Positions 1 through 7,236 of a stretch of 9,095 nucleotides of DNA are shown here, piece after piece. The stretch spans positions 1 to 9,095 of the forward strand of contig JAOHCJ010000022.1 in the NCBI GenBank assembly GCA_028095445.1, written 5' to 3'. The DNA is from Candidatus Pelagibacter sp. (GTDB lineage: Bacteria > Pseudomonadota > Alphaproteobacteria > Pelagibacterales > Pelagibacteraceae). Both the position numbers and the translations under genes were made by a program. How positions within the stretch are numbered: position 1 is the first letter of the stretch; every line of letters begins with the position of its first letter. The notes under the pieces were generated by a model, which saw nothing but the letters and a program-made list of their open reading frames with translations, made no database searches and had not been told where the DNA came from.

Positions 1-28
1 TTGGTATTCAATTTTCAATTGAACAAAA

Positions 29-1186
29 TTAAATTAAACTCTGTAATTCTATACTTGATGGAAGTAACTTAGCATCATCAAAGTCTGTCAAATCATTCTG
101 TTTAATTATTTGTTGTAAAATTTTAACATACTCCTTGCCTGTTTCTGCATATTTATCCAAATATTTTGAAAGAGTTATGCTATCAAGTTTTTTTCTTTCA
201 TCTCTAAGTTCTGCTCTCGCACTTCTAAATTCTCTATAAGATGAGTGTGTATTTAAATTTCTTTGATAAGCTTTTACTGAAGCCTGTAAAACTTTAAACT
301 TCATTACCTTGTGTGTACTATCACCATCAGCACTTGCAGGTTTAATACCATCACCAGACCAGGTCCACTGACCAAATAAAGCATTTCCTTCTTGTGCAAA
401 TCTAGATGTTCCCCATCCAGTTTCTTTTGCAGCCTGCGCTATTGCCATTGAAACAGGAACTTCATCCATTCTAATTTTTAATGTTGATAAATCTTTATTC
501 ATTACACCGTACTGCTTAAATTTTAAGTTCAGCCAATTTTTTTCTGATTTAGTATTTTTGCTTTTATTCAAAATACTAAAGAGTTTTTTTCTATCTAGTC
601 TAATATTGTTATTTTCTTTAATGACTAGTGGCAAAATAATTTGAATAAATAAATTTTTTCTTTTTTTGGTATTTTCTATATTTTTTATTTCAGATGGCAA
701 CAATGTTAGTGAGACAGGCTTAACAAGTTTACTTTTTCTTACATCATCTAAACTATAATTAGTTGATTTAAATAATTCTTCAATTGTTGCTGCGCTTAAT
801 CTTACAGTATCAGTTGGCTGTTGATCAAATGTCAAAATGTCATCAAATAAAAATTCTTTATCTAATTTATCATCTAAACTTGAGTTTTGATTTTCTAATG
901 TTTTTTCAAAATTATTCTTTGAGTTATTTTCAAAATCTTTCGAAAGTGTTTTTTTTTCATTTACAAAATTAAAAATTGAAGGGGTTACAAAAAAAATTGA
1001 AATTATTATCAAGCTAGACAAAAAAGTTCTAGATAAAGATCCTAAGGTATTGCTGTCTAAAGAGTTAGTTGTTCTTTTACTTATCGTAAATCCTTTTTTC
1101 CTCAAATACTTTTGAATTTCAGAGATAGAAATGTTATGTTTAATAAAATTTTTATTTATTCTTAATAGTTTTAATTTATTTTTCAT
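29..1186 (-). CDS. Bax-like membrane-anchored glucosaminidase (peptidoglycan hydrolase)
   Basis: The C-terminal part (about residues 240-365 of 385) matches the glucosaminidase family that includes E. coli Bax, which is predicted to cleave N-acetylglucosaminyl bonds in peptidoglycan. Visible marks are AQAAKETGWGTSRFA (251-265), where Glu255 is the expected catalytic acid, then NALFGQW (268-274), a VKAY-type segment near 304-307 and the closing DKYAETGKEYV (344-354). A basic N-terminal tail of about 50 residues precedes one hydrophobic segment (about 51-71), so I infer an inner-membrane signal anchor with the enzyme in the periplasm. Residues 75-125 are polar and probably a disordered linker. 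The protein is about 110 residues longer than E. coli Bax, and the excess is N-terminal. The start is the first Met in frame, 5 bases after the nfu stop, so it is probably the last gene of the murJ-trpS-nfu operon. No ribosome binding site is visible. The family call is firm; the true substrate is inferred. Confidence 0.87.
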   Translation of the reverse strand: MKNKLKLLRINKNFIKHNISISEIQKYLRKKGFTISKRTTNSLDSNTLGSLSRTFLSSLIIISIFFVTPSIFNFVNEKKTLSKDFENNSKNNFEKTLENQNSSLDDKLDKEFLFDDILTFDQQPTDTVRLSAATIEELFKSTNYSLDDVRKSKLVKPVSLTLLPSEIKNIENTKKRKNLFIQIILPLVIKENNNIRLDRKKLFSILNKSKNTKSEKNWLNLKFKQYGVMNKDLSTLKIRMDEVPVSMAIAQAAKETGWGTSRFAQEGNALFGQWTWSGDGIKPASADGDSTHKVMKFKVLQASVKAYQRNLNTHSSYREFRSARAELRDERKKLDSITLSKYLDKYAETGKEYVKILQQIIKQNDLTDFDDAKLLPSSIELQSLI

Positions 1187-1191
1187 AATAT

Positions 1192-1731
1192 TTATATAGC
1201 AACTACTTCTTTAACTTCTGGCAAATAATGGCATAAAAGATTCTGGACACCTTGTTTAAGTGTCATTGTTGAACTTGGGCAGCCCGAGCAGCTTCCTTGT
1301 AACTCAACTTTAACAACTCCATTTTTAAATTCTTTAAATTTTATGTCACCACCATCTTTTGCGACTGCAGGTCTAATTTTGGTATCTAAAATCTTTATAA
1401 TTTTTTCTTCGATTTCAATGAAGTTTTTTTCATTTTTGGACAAACTACTTTCAATAACAAATTCTTTACCCGTTAAATAAAACTCATTTATTAGAGAAAT
1501 AGCAATATGTTTGATCTCTTCCCAATCTATTTCTTCAGCTTTATTTATCGATAAAAAATCTTTTCCTAAAAATACTCCAGTTACACCATTAATTGATAAA
1601 AGATTTCTAACCAGTTCATTATCAATTTCTTCTTTTTTGGTTACCTCAAAAGACTCATCTTTAGATACTATTTTACCCGGTAAAAATTTAAGTGAATTCG
1701 GGTTTGGTGTTACTTCAGTTTGCACGTACAT
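1192..1731 (-). CDS. Nfu-type iron-sulfur cluster scaffold/carrier protein (NifU C-terminal domain)
   Basis: This 179-residue protein has the two-domain layout of mitochondrial NFU1 and its alphaproteobacterial relatives. The N-terminal Nfu_N domain (about 1-87) opens with EVTPNPNSLKFLPG (6-19). The NifU C-terminal domain (about 106-172) contains RPAVAKDGGDI (120-130) and the cluster-binding GSCSGCPSS with Cys148 and Cys151; Cys167 lies in the following helix. In this family the CxxC of two subunits holds a shared 4Fe-4S cluster that is passed to target apoproteins in the cytoplasm. Length and domain order are normal and no key residue is missing. A 51-base AT-only-looking spacer separates it from trpS upstream, and the bax-like gene follows after 5 bases. 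No other iron-sulfur assembly gene is in the window, so it probably acts as a late carrier with machinery encoded elsewhere. The gene name nfuA is avoided because the E. coli protein of that name has a different N-terminal domain. Confidence 0.93.
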   Translation of the reverse strand: MYVQTEVTPNPNSLKFLPGKIVSKDESFEVTKKEEIDNELVRNLLSINGVTGVFLGKDFLSINKAEEIDWEEIKHIAISLINEFYLTGKEFVIESSLSKNEKNFIEIEEKIIKILDTKIRPAVAKDGGDIKFKEFKNGVVKVELQGSCSGCPSSTMTLKQGVQNLLCHYLPEVKEVVAI

Positions 1732-1782
1732 AAATTATATATAATGATTAATATCAAAATTAACACTAATTAATAAATTTAA

Positions 1783-2784
1783 TTAAAAGCCCACAAATTC
1801 TTTGATTTCTAATATTTTTTTTGAAGCAATTATATCAGCTTTTTCTGAACCTTTTAATAATATTTTATCTAAATACGCTTCATCATTTAACAACTGTTTT
1901 ATTTCTTTTGATATTGGCTCTATTTTTTCAATTAAAACTTCTGATAATCTTTCTTTAAATTCTGAAAATTGTTTTCCATTAAATTCATTTACTGAATATT
2001 CTAAATCTTTATTACTTAAGCTTGAGTAAATTGCTAATAAATTTTCTGCTTCTGGTCTCTTAGCTAATTCTTTAATATTGTTTGGCATTGCCATAGGGTC
2101 AGTTTTTGCTTTTTTTATTTTATTAAAAATTTCATCTTTCTCATCTGTAAGATTAATTCTGCTTAAATCTGAAGGATCTGATTTGCTCATTTTCTTTGTT
2201 CCATCTTTAAGACTCATTATTCTTGAAAATTCTTTTTGTATTAAAGGTTCTGGTGCTTTTAAAAATTCAGGAACATTAAAATCTTTATTAAATTTTTGTG
2301 CAATATCTCTACACAATTCTAGATGTTGTTTTTGATCTTCTCCAACTGGAACGTGAGTTGCATCATACAACAAAATATCAGCTGCCATCAAAACTGGATA
2401 AGAATAAAGACCAATGCTTGCTTTTTCTTTGTCTTTTCCAACTTTTTCTTTAAATTGTGTCATTCTATTTAGCCAACCAATTCGTGATACACAGCTTAAA
2501 ATCCAAGCAGCTTCTGAATGAGCGGGCACCATAGACTGATTAAAAATAATACTATTATTAGGATCAATACCACTTGCGATAAATGTTGCTGCTGTTTCTC
2601 TAATATTTTTTTTTAACTCTTTGGGATCTTGCTTAACAGTAATTGCATGAAGATCTACTACACAAAAAATACATTCATTATCTTTTTGGTTATTCAGCTC
2701 AACAAAATTTTTAATAGCACCTAAGTAATTTCCTAGGTGAAGGTTTCCCGTTGGCTGAACCCCTGAAAAAATTTTTTTACTCAT
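1783..2784 (-). CDS. trpS: Tryptophanyl-tRNA synthetase
   Basis: This class I aminoacyl-tRNA synthetase charges tRNA-Trp with tryptophan using ATP in the cytoplasm. The Rossmann-fold signature appears as [13 protein letters not shown] (11-23), with HLGN at 16-19 as the HIGH motif. The second ATP-binding signature is KMSKSD (198-203), the KMSKS loop. GEDQKQHLE (148-156), typical of bacterial TrpS, lies between them and contributes to tryptophan and ATP binding. At 333 residues it is nearly the same length as the E. coli enzyme, and nothing is missing. The Met at 2784 is right at the expected N-terminus ([13 protein letters not shown]), only 2 bases after the murJ stop, which implies transcriptional and probably translational coupling to murJ. 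No Shine-Dalgarno motif precedes it. The murJ-trpS pairing is common in alphaproteobacteria. Confidence 0.98.
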   Translation of the reverse strand: MSKKIFSGVQPTGNLHLGNYLGAIKNFVELNNQKDNECIFCVVDLHAITVKQDPKELKKNIRETAATFIASGIDPNNSIIFNQSMVPAHSEAAWILSCVSRIGWLNRMTQFKEKVGKDKEKASIGLYSYPVLMAADILLYDATHVPVGEDQKQHLELCRDIAQKFNKDFNVPEFLKAPEPLIQKEFSRIMSLKDGTKKMSKSDPSDLSRINLTDEKDEIFNKIKKAKTDPMAMPNNIKELAKRPEAENLLAIYSSLSNKDLEYSVNEFNGKQFSEFKERLSEVLIEKIEPISKEIKQLLNDEAYLDKILLKGSEKADIIASKKILEIKEFVGF

Positions 2785-2786
2785 AA

Positions 2787-4310
2787 TTAATACTTTAAAT
2801 GAATATCACTAATTTTAAAAGCCTTGATAAAAATTGCTATCAAAATATAGAAAGTTAATCCTATTATTGCTAGCACTATAAGATAAATTGATTTTAAAAT
2901 TTCATCATATAAAAATTTTTCATTAAAAAAATTAATCAAATAATTAAAAAATATTCCCATTAATATTGAGGCAATTAAAATTTTTATGAATCTTTCTATA
3001 AAAATCAAATTAAAGTTAAATAATTTTCTTTGTTTAAGCAAAATAAATAGGCAAGTAACGTTAAACCATGAAGATATAGTGGTCGATATAGGTATAATTA
3101 AAAAACCAATTTCTTTAAAAAAACTAATACTAATAAATATATTTAATGAAACTGAAATTAATGAAACATAAAATGGAATTTTAGTATTATGTCTTGCAAA
3201 AAAAAAAGTTGAAAAAACCTTTATTAAAGAAAATGCGGGCAGTCCCATACTAAAATAAAATAATGCATTTGCAGAATTTTTCACACTAACTTCATCAAAA
3301 GATCCATAACCAAATAAAGAAGATATAATTTCCTCAGAAGCAATCAATAAAGCAATTGCTGCTGGTATGCTTAAAAATAAACTTAGTTCTAGGGCTTTAT
3401 TTTGAATTATATTAATTTTTTCCATTTTTTTATTTTGGACATGTTTTGAAAGTTGAGGCAGTATTACAGTTCCTATAGCGATTCCAGCTATTGCAAGATT
3501 TATTTGATAAACTCTATCTGCATAATATAAATAAGATACGGCACTAGCTTGAAAAGATGCAATAATTGTTCCTACTAAGATGTTTATCTGTGTAACGCCA
3601 GAAGAAAAAATACTGGGCAACAATTTTATAAAAAAAACTTTTACTTTTTTATCTATTTTAATATTTAAGTTAAATTCTGGCGAAAAATATTTTTTTACAT
3701 AAAAGTATAAAAATATAAATTGTAAAATTCCTGATAAAGTAACTGCATATGACAAATAATAAACTAATTGATCATTTAAGACCTTTCCAAAAAACAAAAC
3801 TCCAATTAAAAGAATATTAAGGATAATCGGTGCTGCTGAGGCAATTGCAAATTTATTATAAGAATTTAATATTGCAGAAAAGAAAGACGCCAAACTAATG
3901 AATAATAAAAAAGGGAAAGTAATCCTTGTTAGTGTTATAGCTAATTCAACTTTTTCTTGATCCCCTTCAAAGCCAGGTGCAATCATGAATACAAATAATG
4001 GCATTAGTATTTCAATTGTGATTACTAAAAAAAATAACCCTAAAATAAGTAAACTAAAAATACTATTTGCAAATTTTTGAGATTTTTTTTTGTCAAATAT
4101 AGATGAATAACTAGGAATAAAAGCTGCATTAAATGTTCCTTCTGAAAATAATCTTCTGAAAGTATTCGGAATTCTAAAAGCAACAAAAAAAGCGTCTGCT
4201 AAAGGTCCTGCACCAAGAAAAATAGCAATTAATATGTCTCTTATATAGCCAAGTGCTCTACTAATTATTGTAAAAAAACTAAATGTGCCTGTTGACTTAA
4301 TTAAATTCAT
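2787..4310 (-). CDS. murJ: Lipid II flippase MurJ (MviN)
   Basis: MurJ moves the peptidoglycan precursor lipid II across the inner membrane and is normally essential in walled bacteria. The 507-residue product is close to the 511 of E. coli and shows repeated hydrophobic segments throughout, consistent with 14 transmembrane helices of the MOP/MviN fold. Residues reported as functionally important in E. coli MurJ sit at the same or nearly the same positions: Arg18 and Arg24 in SRALGYIRD (17-25), Asp39, Arg52 in [10 protein letters not shown] (49-58), and Arg266 in YYADRVYQ (262-269), matching E. coli Arg270. It is the first gene of the minus-strand unit, with trpS 2 bases downstream and maeB divergent upstream. 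The start codon at 4310 is supported by the normal N-terminus. A run of ten A/T bases encodes Phe369-371 (see findings). Transport by MATE relatives is an alternative only at fold level; the arginine pattern favours MurJ. Confidence 0.97.
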   Translation of the reverse strand: MNLIKSTGTFSFFTIISRALGYIRDILIAIFLGAGPLADAFFVAFRIPNTFRRLFSEGTFNAAFIPSYSSIFDKKKSQKFANSIFSLLILGLFFLVITIEILMPLFVFMIAPGFEGDQEKVELAITLTRITFPFLLFISLASFFSAILNSYNKFAIASAAPIILNILLIGVLFFGKVLNDQLVYYLSYAVTLSGILQFIFLYFYVKKYFSPEFNLNIKIDKKVKVFFIKLLPSIFSSGVTQINILVGTIIASFQASAVSYLYYADRVYQINLAIAGIAIGTVILPQLSKHVQNKKMEKINIIQNKALELSLFLSIPAAIALLIASEEIISSLFGYGSFDEVSVKNSANALFYFSMGLPAFSLIKVFSTFFFARHNTKIPFYVSLISVSLNIFISISFFKEIGFLIIPISTTISSWFNVTCLFILLKQRKLFNFNLIFIERFIKILIASILMGIFFNYLINFFNEKFLYDEILKSIYLIVLAIIGLTFYILIAIFIKAFKISDIHLKY

Positions 4311-4360
4311 AAATCATATTAGTCTTAAATTTGCTCCATTTGTATATCTAATTAACATAA
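4311..4360. promoter_or_regulatory. Divergent murJ/maeB promoter region
   Basis: These 50 bases are the only non-coding sequence between two genes read outwards, so promoters for both units should lie here or just inside the coding starts. For murJ, a TAATAT hexamer on the minus strand (4321 to 4316) could be a -10 box, which would give almost no 5' leader. For maeB, TTGCTC (4331-4336) with TAACAT (4353-4358) at 16-base spacing is a weak candidate whose start site would fall inside the gene. Neither pair is convincing, and such hexamers arise easily in AT-rich DNA. No operator-like inverted repeat was seen. The location is well supported, the exact boxes are not. Confidence 0.45.
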
Positions 4361-6646
4361 ATGAAAAAAACTAAAACAGATCATTATACCGATAAAGAAG
4401 CTTTGGATTTCCATATCAAAGGTAAACCTGGAAAAATTGAGATAAATTCTTCTAAACCTATGACCACAAAAAGAGATTTGGCTTTAGCTTATTCTCCAGG
4501 CGTGGCAGCTCCTGTTAAAGCAATTTATGAGAATCCTGAGTCAGCCTATGACTATACTTCAAAAGGTAATTTAGTTGCTGTAATAAGTAATGGATCTGCA
4601 ATTTTGGGTATGGGTAATTTAGGAGCACTGGCTTCAAAACCAGTTATGGAAGGAAAAGCAGTTTTATTTAAAAGGTTTGCAGATATAGATTCAATTGATT
4701 TAGAAATAGACTCAAATGATACAAATGAAATTATTAATAGTATTAAAAACTTTGCCTGTAGTTTTGGAGGTATAAATTTAGAAGATATTGCTGCTCCAGA
4801 TTGTTTTATTATCGAGGAAAAATTAAAAGACATTTTAGATATTCCAGTTTTTCATGACGATCAACATGGAACGGCAATAATTACAACTGCAGCATTAATC
4901 AATGCTTTAGATATATCAGGCAAATCAATAAAAAATATTAAAGTTGTTGTGAATGGAGCTGGAGCTTCGGCAATGGCTTGCACTAACTTATTCAAAAATA
5001 CTGGGGTACCTCAAAAAAATATAATTATGGTTGATAGATCAGGGGTAATCTATCGTGGTAGAGCAGGTTTAAATCAATGGAAATCATCTCATGCTGTTGA
5101 TACAAAACTAAGAACTTTAAGTGAAGCTATTGAAGGTGCTGACGTTTTTTTGGGTTTATCCGCTAAAGGAGCGCTCACAAAAGATATGGTAAAAAAAATG
5201 GCAAAAAATCCTATAATTTTTGCTTGTGCAAATCCTGATCCTGAGATTACACCAGAAGATGTAAAAGAAGTTAGAAATGATGCAATTATTGCTACAGGCA
5301 GATCAGATTATCCTAATCAAGTTAATAATTTGATTGGTTTCCCTTATGTTTTTAGAGGTGCTTTAGATGTCAGAGCAAAAACAATTAATGAAGAAATGAA
5401 AGTTGCAGCGGCTGACGCCATAGCTAAGTTAACACGTGAAGACGTTCCTGATGAAGTAGTCGCTGCTATGGGTGGAGATAGACCTCACTATGGAAAAGAA
5501 TATATTATACCCTCAACATTCGATCCAAGATTAATAAGTATAATACCAGCAGCTGTAGCCAAAGCAGCAATGGATACGGGAGTTGCAAGAAAAGGCATTG
5601 ATGATTTTGAAATCTATAGAGAACAACTTAAACAAAGACTCAATCCTTCTCTTACAATCATGCAGGGTATTAATTCTTATATTAAAAAGAATCAAAAGAG
5701 AATTGTATTTGCAGATGGTGAGGATGAAAATACTCTTAAGGCTGCAATAGCATTTAAAAATTCAAAATTAGGAGTACCAATTTTAGTTGGGAAAAAAGAA
5801 AAGATTAAGGAACAATTAAATAGAATTGGTTATGATGATCATTTTGGTATTGAAATAGTAAACTCTACTAACTCAGAAAGGCGTGAAAAATACGTAAATT
5901 ATTTATTCAAAAAAATGCAGAGAGAACAGGGTCTTTTAGAGAGAGACTGTGATAGACTTGTAAGAAACGACCGTGTTATCTGGGCATCATGTATGGTAGC
6001 TTGTGGTGACGCTGACGGAGCTGTTACAGGAAACACGAGAAGATTTGGAGCCTCATTAGATAAAATTAAGCAGGTCGTAGATCCAAGGAAGGGAGAGATA
6101 ATGTTTGGTCTAAATATGGTTGTTTATAAAGGTAAAACTATATTTATAGGTGACACCAGTGTTCATGAATATCCTAGTTCAGAAGAACTTGCGGAAATTG
6201 CTATTTCTTCCTCTAGAGTAGCTAAATTATTCGGATTTGATCCAAAAGTTGCTTTCGTTTCTCATTCAACATTTGGCCAACCACTTACAAGTCGTACGAA
6301 ACATATTAAAAAAGCTGTTGAAATTCTAAAAAATAAAAATGTAGATTTTGAATTTGATGGAGATATGCAACCAGATGTTGCTCTTAATGATGAGTACAAA
6401 GAACTTTATCCATTTTCAAATATTGTAGGGAATGCAAATATTTTAATAATGCCAGGTCAGCACAGTGCTGCTATTTCTTATAAAATGATGAAAACTTTAG
6501 GTGAGACAAAAGTTATAGGGCCACTTTTAATTGGTTTGGGTCAGCCAATTGAAATAGCCCCATTAAGATCATCTACATCAGAAATAATAAATTTAGCATC
6601 TGTTGCTGCTTATTCTGCAGATGTTATAAATTACAAACAAGATTAG
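4361..6646 (+). CDS. maeB: NADP-dependent malic enzyme with C-terminal phosphotransacetylase-like domain (MaeB type)
   Basis: The enzyme oxidatively decarboxylates malate to pyruvate, usually with NADP+, linking the TCA cycle to pyruvate and NADPH supply. Three domains are visible in 761 residues. The malic enzyme N-terminal domain (about 15-160) has AYSPGVAAP (43-51, likely catalytic Tyr44), EGKAVLFKRFADID (97-110, likely catalytic Lys99) and the metal-binding LEDIAAPD (140-147). It is followed by FHDDQHGTA (164-172). The dinucleotide-binding domain has VVVNGAGASA (195-204) and CANPDPEI (289-296). From about residue 445 (RIVFADGEDENTL) to the end runs a PTA_PTB domain, which in the MaeB family acts in acetyl-CoA regulation and oligomerisation rather than catalysis. 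Length matches E. coli MaeB (759). NADP preference is inferred from the family. It stands alone on the plus strand; its TAG stop overlaps the dolP stop by 4 bases. No Shine-Dalgarno motif precedes the start. Confidence 0.97.
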   Translation: MKKTKTDHYTDKEALDFHIKGKPGKIEINSSKPMTTKRDLALAYSPGVAAPVKAIYENPESAYDYTSKGNLVAVISNGSAILGMGNLGALASKPVMEGKAVLFKRFADIDSIDLEIDSNDTNEIINSIKNFACSFGGINLEDIAAPDCFIIEEKLKDILDIPVFHDDQHGTAIITTAALINALDISGKSIKNIKVVVNGAGASAMACTNLFKNTGVPQKNIIMVDRSGVIYRGRAGLNQWKSSHAVDTKLRTLSEAIEGADVFLGLSAKGALTKDMVKKMAKNPIIFACANPDPEITPEDVKEVRNDAIIATGRSDYPNQVNNLIGFPYVFRGALDVRAKTINEEMKVAAADAIAKLTREDVPDEVVAAMGGDRPHYGKEYIIPSTFDPRLISIIPAAVAKAAMDTGVARKGIDDFEIYREQLKQRLNPSLTIMQGINSYIKKNQKRIVFADGEDENTLKAAIAFKNSKLGVPILVGKKEKIKEQLNRIGYDDHFGIEIVNSTNSERREKYVNYLFKKMQREQGLLERDCDRLVRNDRVIWASCMVACGDADGAVTGNTRRFGASLDKIKQVVDPRKGEIMFGLNMVVYKGKTIFIGDTSVHEYPSSEELAEIAISSSRVAKLFGFDPKVAFVSHSTFGQPLTSRTKHIKKAVEILKNKNVDFEFDGDMQPDVALNDEYKELYPFSNIVGNANILIMPGQHSAAISYKMMKTLGETKVIGPLLIGLGQPIEIAPLRSSTSEIINLASVAAYSADVINYKQD

Positions 6647-7236
6647 TCCTTTTGAATTCTTAAGTCTTCAACTAAAACAATACTTGCTATCACATCTTCA
6701 ACATCAAGTATTTCTTTTGCTTCATTGATTACTTTTCTTCTTTCTTCATCTGTTAAAGAAATTCCATAAATAAATATCTTTTTTTTATAGGTATCAATTT
6801 GGTAGTTTGCTGATTTCACATTCTTATTAAAAATTAAAGCCGTACGTAACTGTGAGGTAATAAGTAAGTCTTTCGCAGATTGTTTAAAATTAAAATCTTC
6901 TCTTACTTTGATATCATTATTGACTGATCTAGCACCCTTTGTTTCCCACGCTAATTTAGTAATATATAGTTTTTCTTCTGGATCGTTAACTTTTCCAGTT
7001 AAAAAAATTTTACCATCTAAAACTTTTGTTTTGATAGATAACAAGTAATTCTTATCTTTTAACACCAACCTTGTAATTATATTTTTTTGCATTACCGAGT
7101 CATCTATTTGTGTGCCTAAAGATCTTGGATCAAAAGCAACACTTACTCCCGTTCCAAATACACCAGTAGATGACACACCCACACAACCTGTAAAAATCAA
7201 AAATATTAAACCAATTAAAGTTATTTTATTTTTCAT
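6643..7236 (-). CDS. dolP: BON-domain outer-membrane lipoprotein, DolP (YraP)-like
   Basis: The 197-residue product begins with a short lipoprotein signal peptide whose lipobox ends FTGC, so Cys18 should be lipidated after cleavage. The segment DPRSLGTQIDD (36-46) is nearly identical to the DPRSVGTQVDD stretch I remember from E. coli DolP. Two BON domains follow, about 48-113 and 122-190, each with the beta-alpha pattern and a central Gly (DGKIFLTGKV at 74-83; KKIFIYGISL at 152-161). In E. coli DolP localises to the outer membrane at division sites, binds anionic phospholipid and supports envelope integrity and the BAM complex; the same role is inferred here. Its ATG lies inside the last codons of rsmI (11-base overlap), so the two are probably co-translated. 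It converges on maeB with overlapping stop codons. E. coli has the same gene near rsmI and lpoA, which supports orthology. Confidence 0.92.
   Translation of the reverse strand: MKNKITLIGLIFLIFTGCVGVSSTGVFGTGVSVAFDPRSLGTQIDDSVMQKNIITRLVLKDKNYLLSIKTKVLDGKIFLTGKVNDPEEKLYITKLAWETKGARSVNNDIKVREDFNFKQSAKDLLITSQLRTALIFNKNVKSANYQIDTYKKKIFIYGISLTDEERRKVINEAKEILDVEDVIASIVLVEDLRIQKD

Noticed and set aside
7..23. Inverted repeat TTCAATT / AATTGAA with a 3-base loop just past the bax-like gene end
   Set aside because: Only two G-C pairs in a 7-pair stem and no U run follows in the direction of transcription, so it does not qualify as an intrinsic terminator; such repeats are expected by chance in AT-rich DNA.
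784..972. Plus-strand open frame of 62 codons
   Set aside because: It is antisense to the linker region of the bax-like gene, shows no family motif, and its Phe/Leu-rich product mirrors Lys/Asn/Glu-rich coding on the other strand.
1511..1744. Plus-strand open frame of 77 codons
   Set aside because: It lies opposite the nfu gene, whose two domains are intact and unmistakable, and has no recognisable domain or start context.
1732..1782. Possible internal promoter between trpS and nfu: minus-strand TTGATA (1757 to 1752) and TATAAT (1739 to 1734)
   Set aside because: The spacing is 12 bases, too short for a normal promoter, and the TATAAT is only 2 bases from the nfu ATG. The spacer holds nothing else recognisable.
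1802..2335. Two plus-strand open frames (75 and 85 codons) opposite trpS
   Set aside because: Both are antisense to conserved TrpS coding sequence including the KMSKS region, and neither resembles a known protein.
2986..3171. Plus-strand open frame of 61 codons opposite murJ
   Set aside because: It is a shadow of transmembrane-helix coding in murJ, without its own initiation signal or motif.
4552..4833. Minus-strand open frame of 93 codons opposite maeB
   Set aside because: It overlaps the catalytic N-terminal domain of maeB, which is fully conserved, and its product matches nothing recognisable.
4361..6646. Less AT-rich look of maeB compared with murJ, considered as a sign of recent transfer
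   Set aside because: The difference follows protein composition: murJ is rich in Phe, Leu, Ile and Lys codons, while maeB has many Ala and Gly codons. Codon choice remains AT-ending and there are no flanking repeats or mobility genes.
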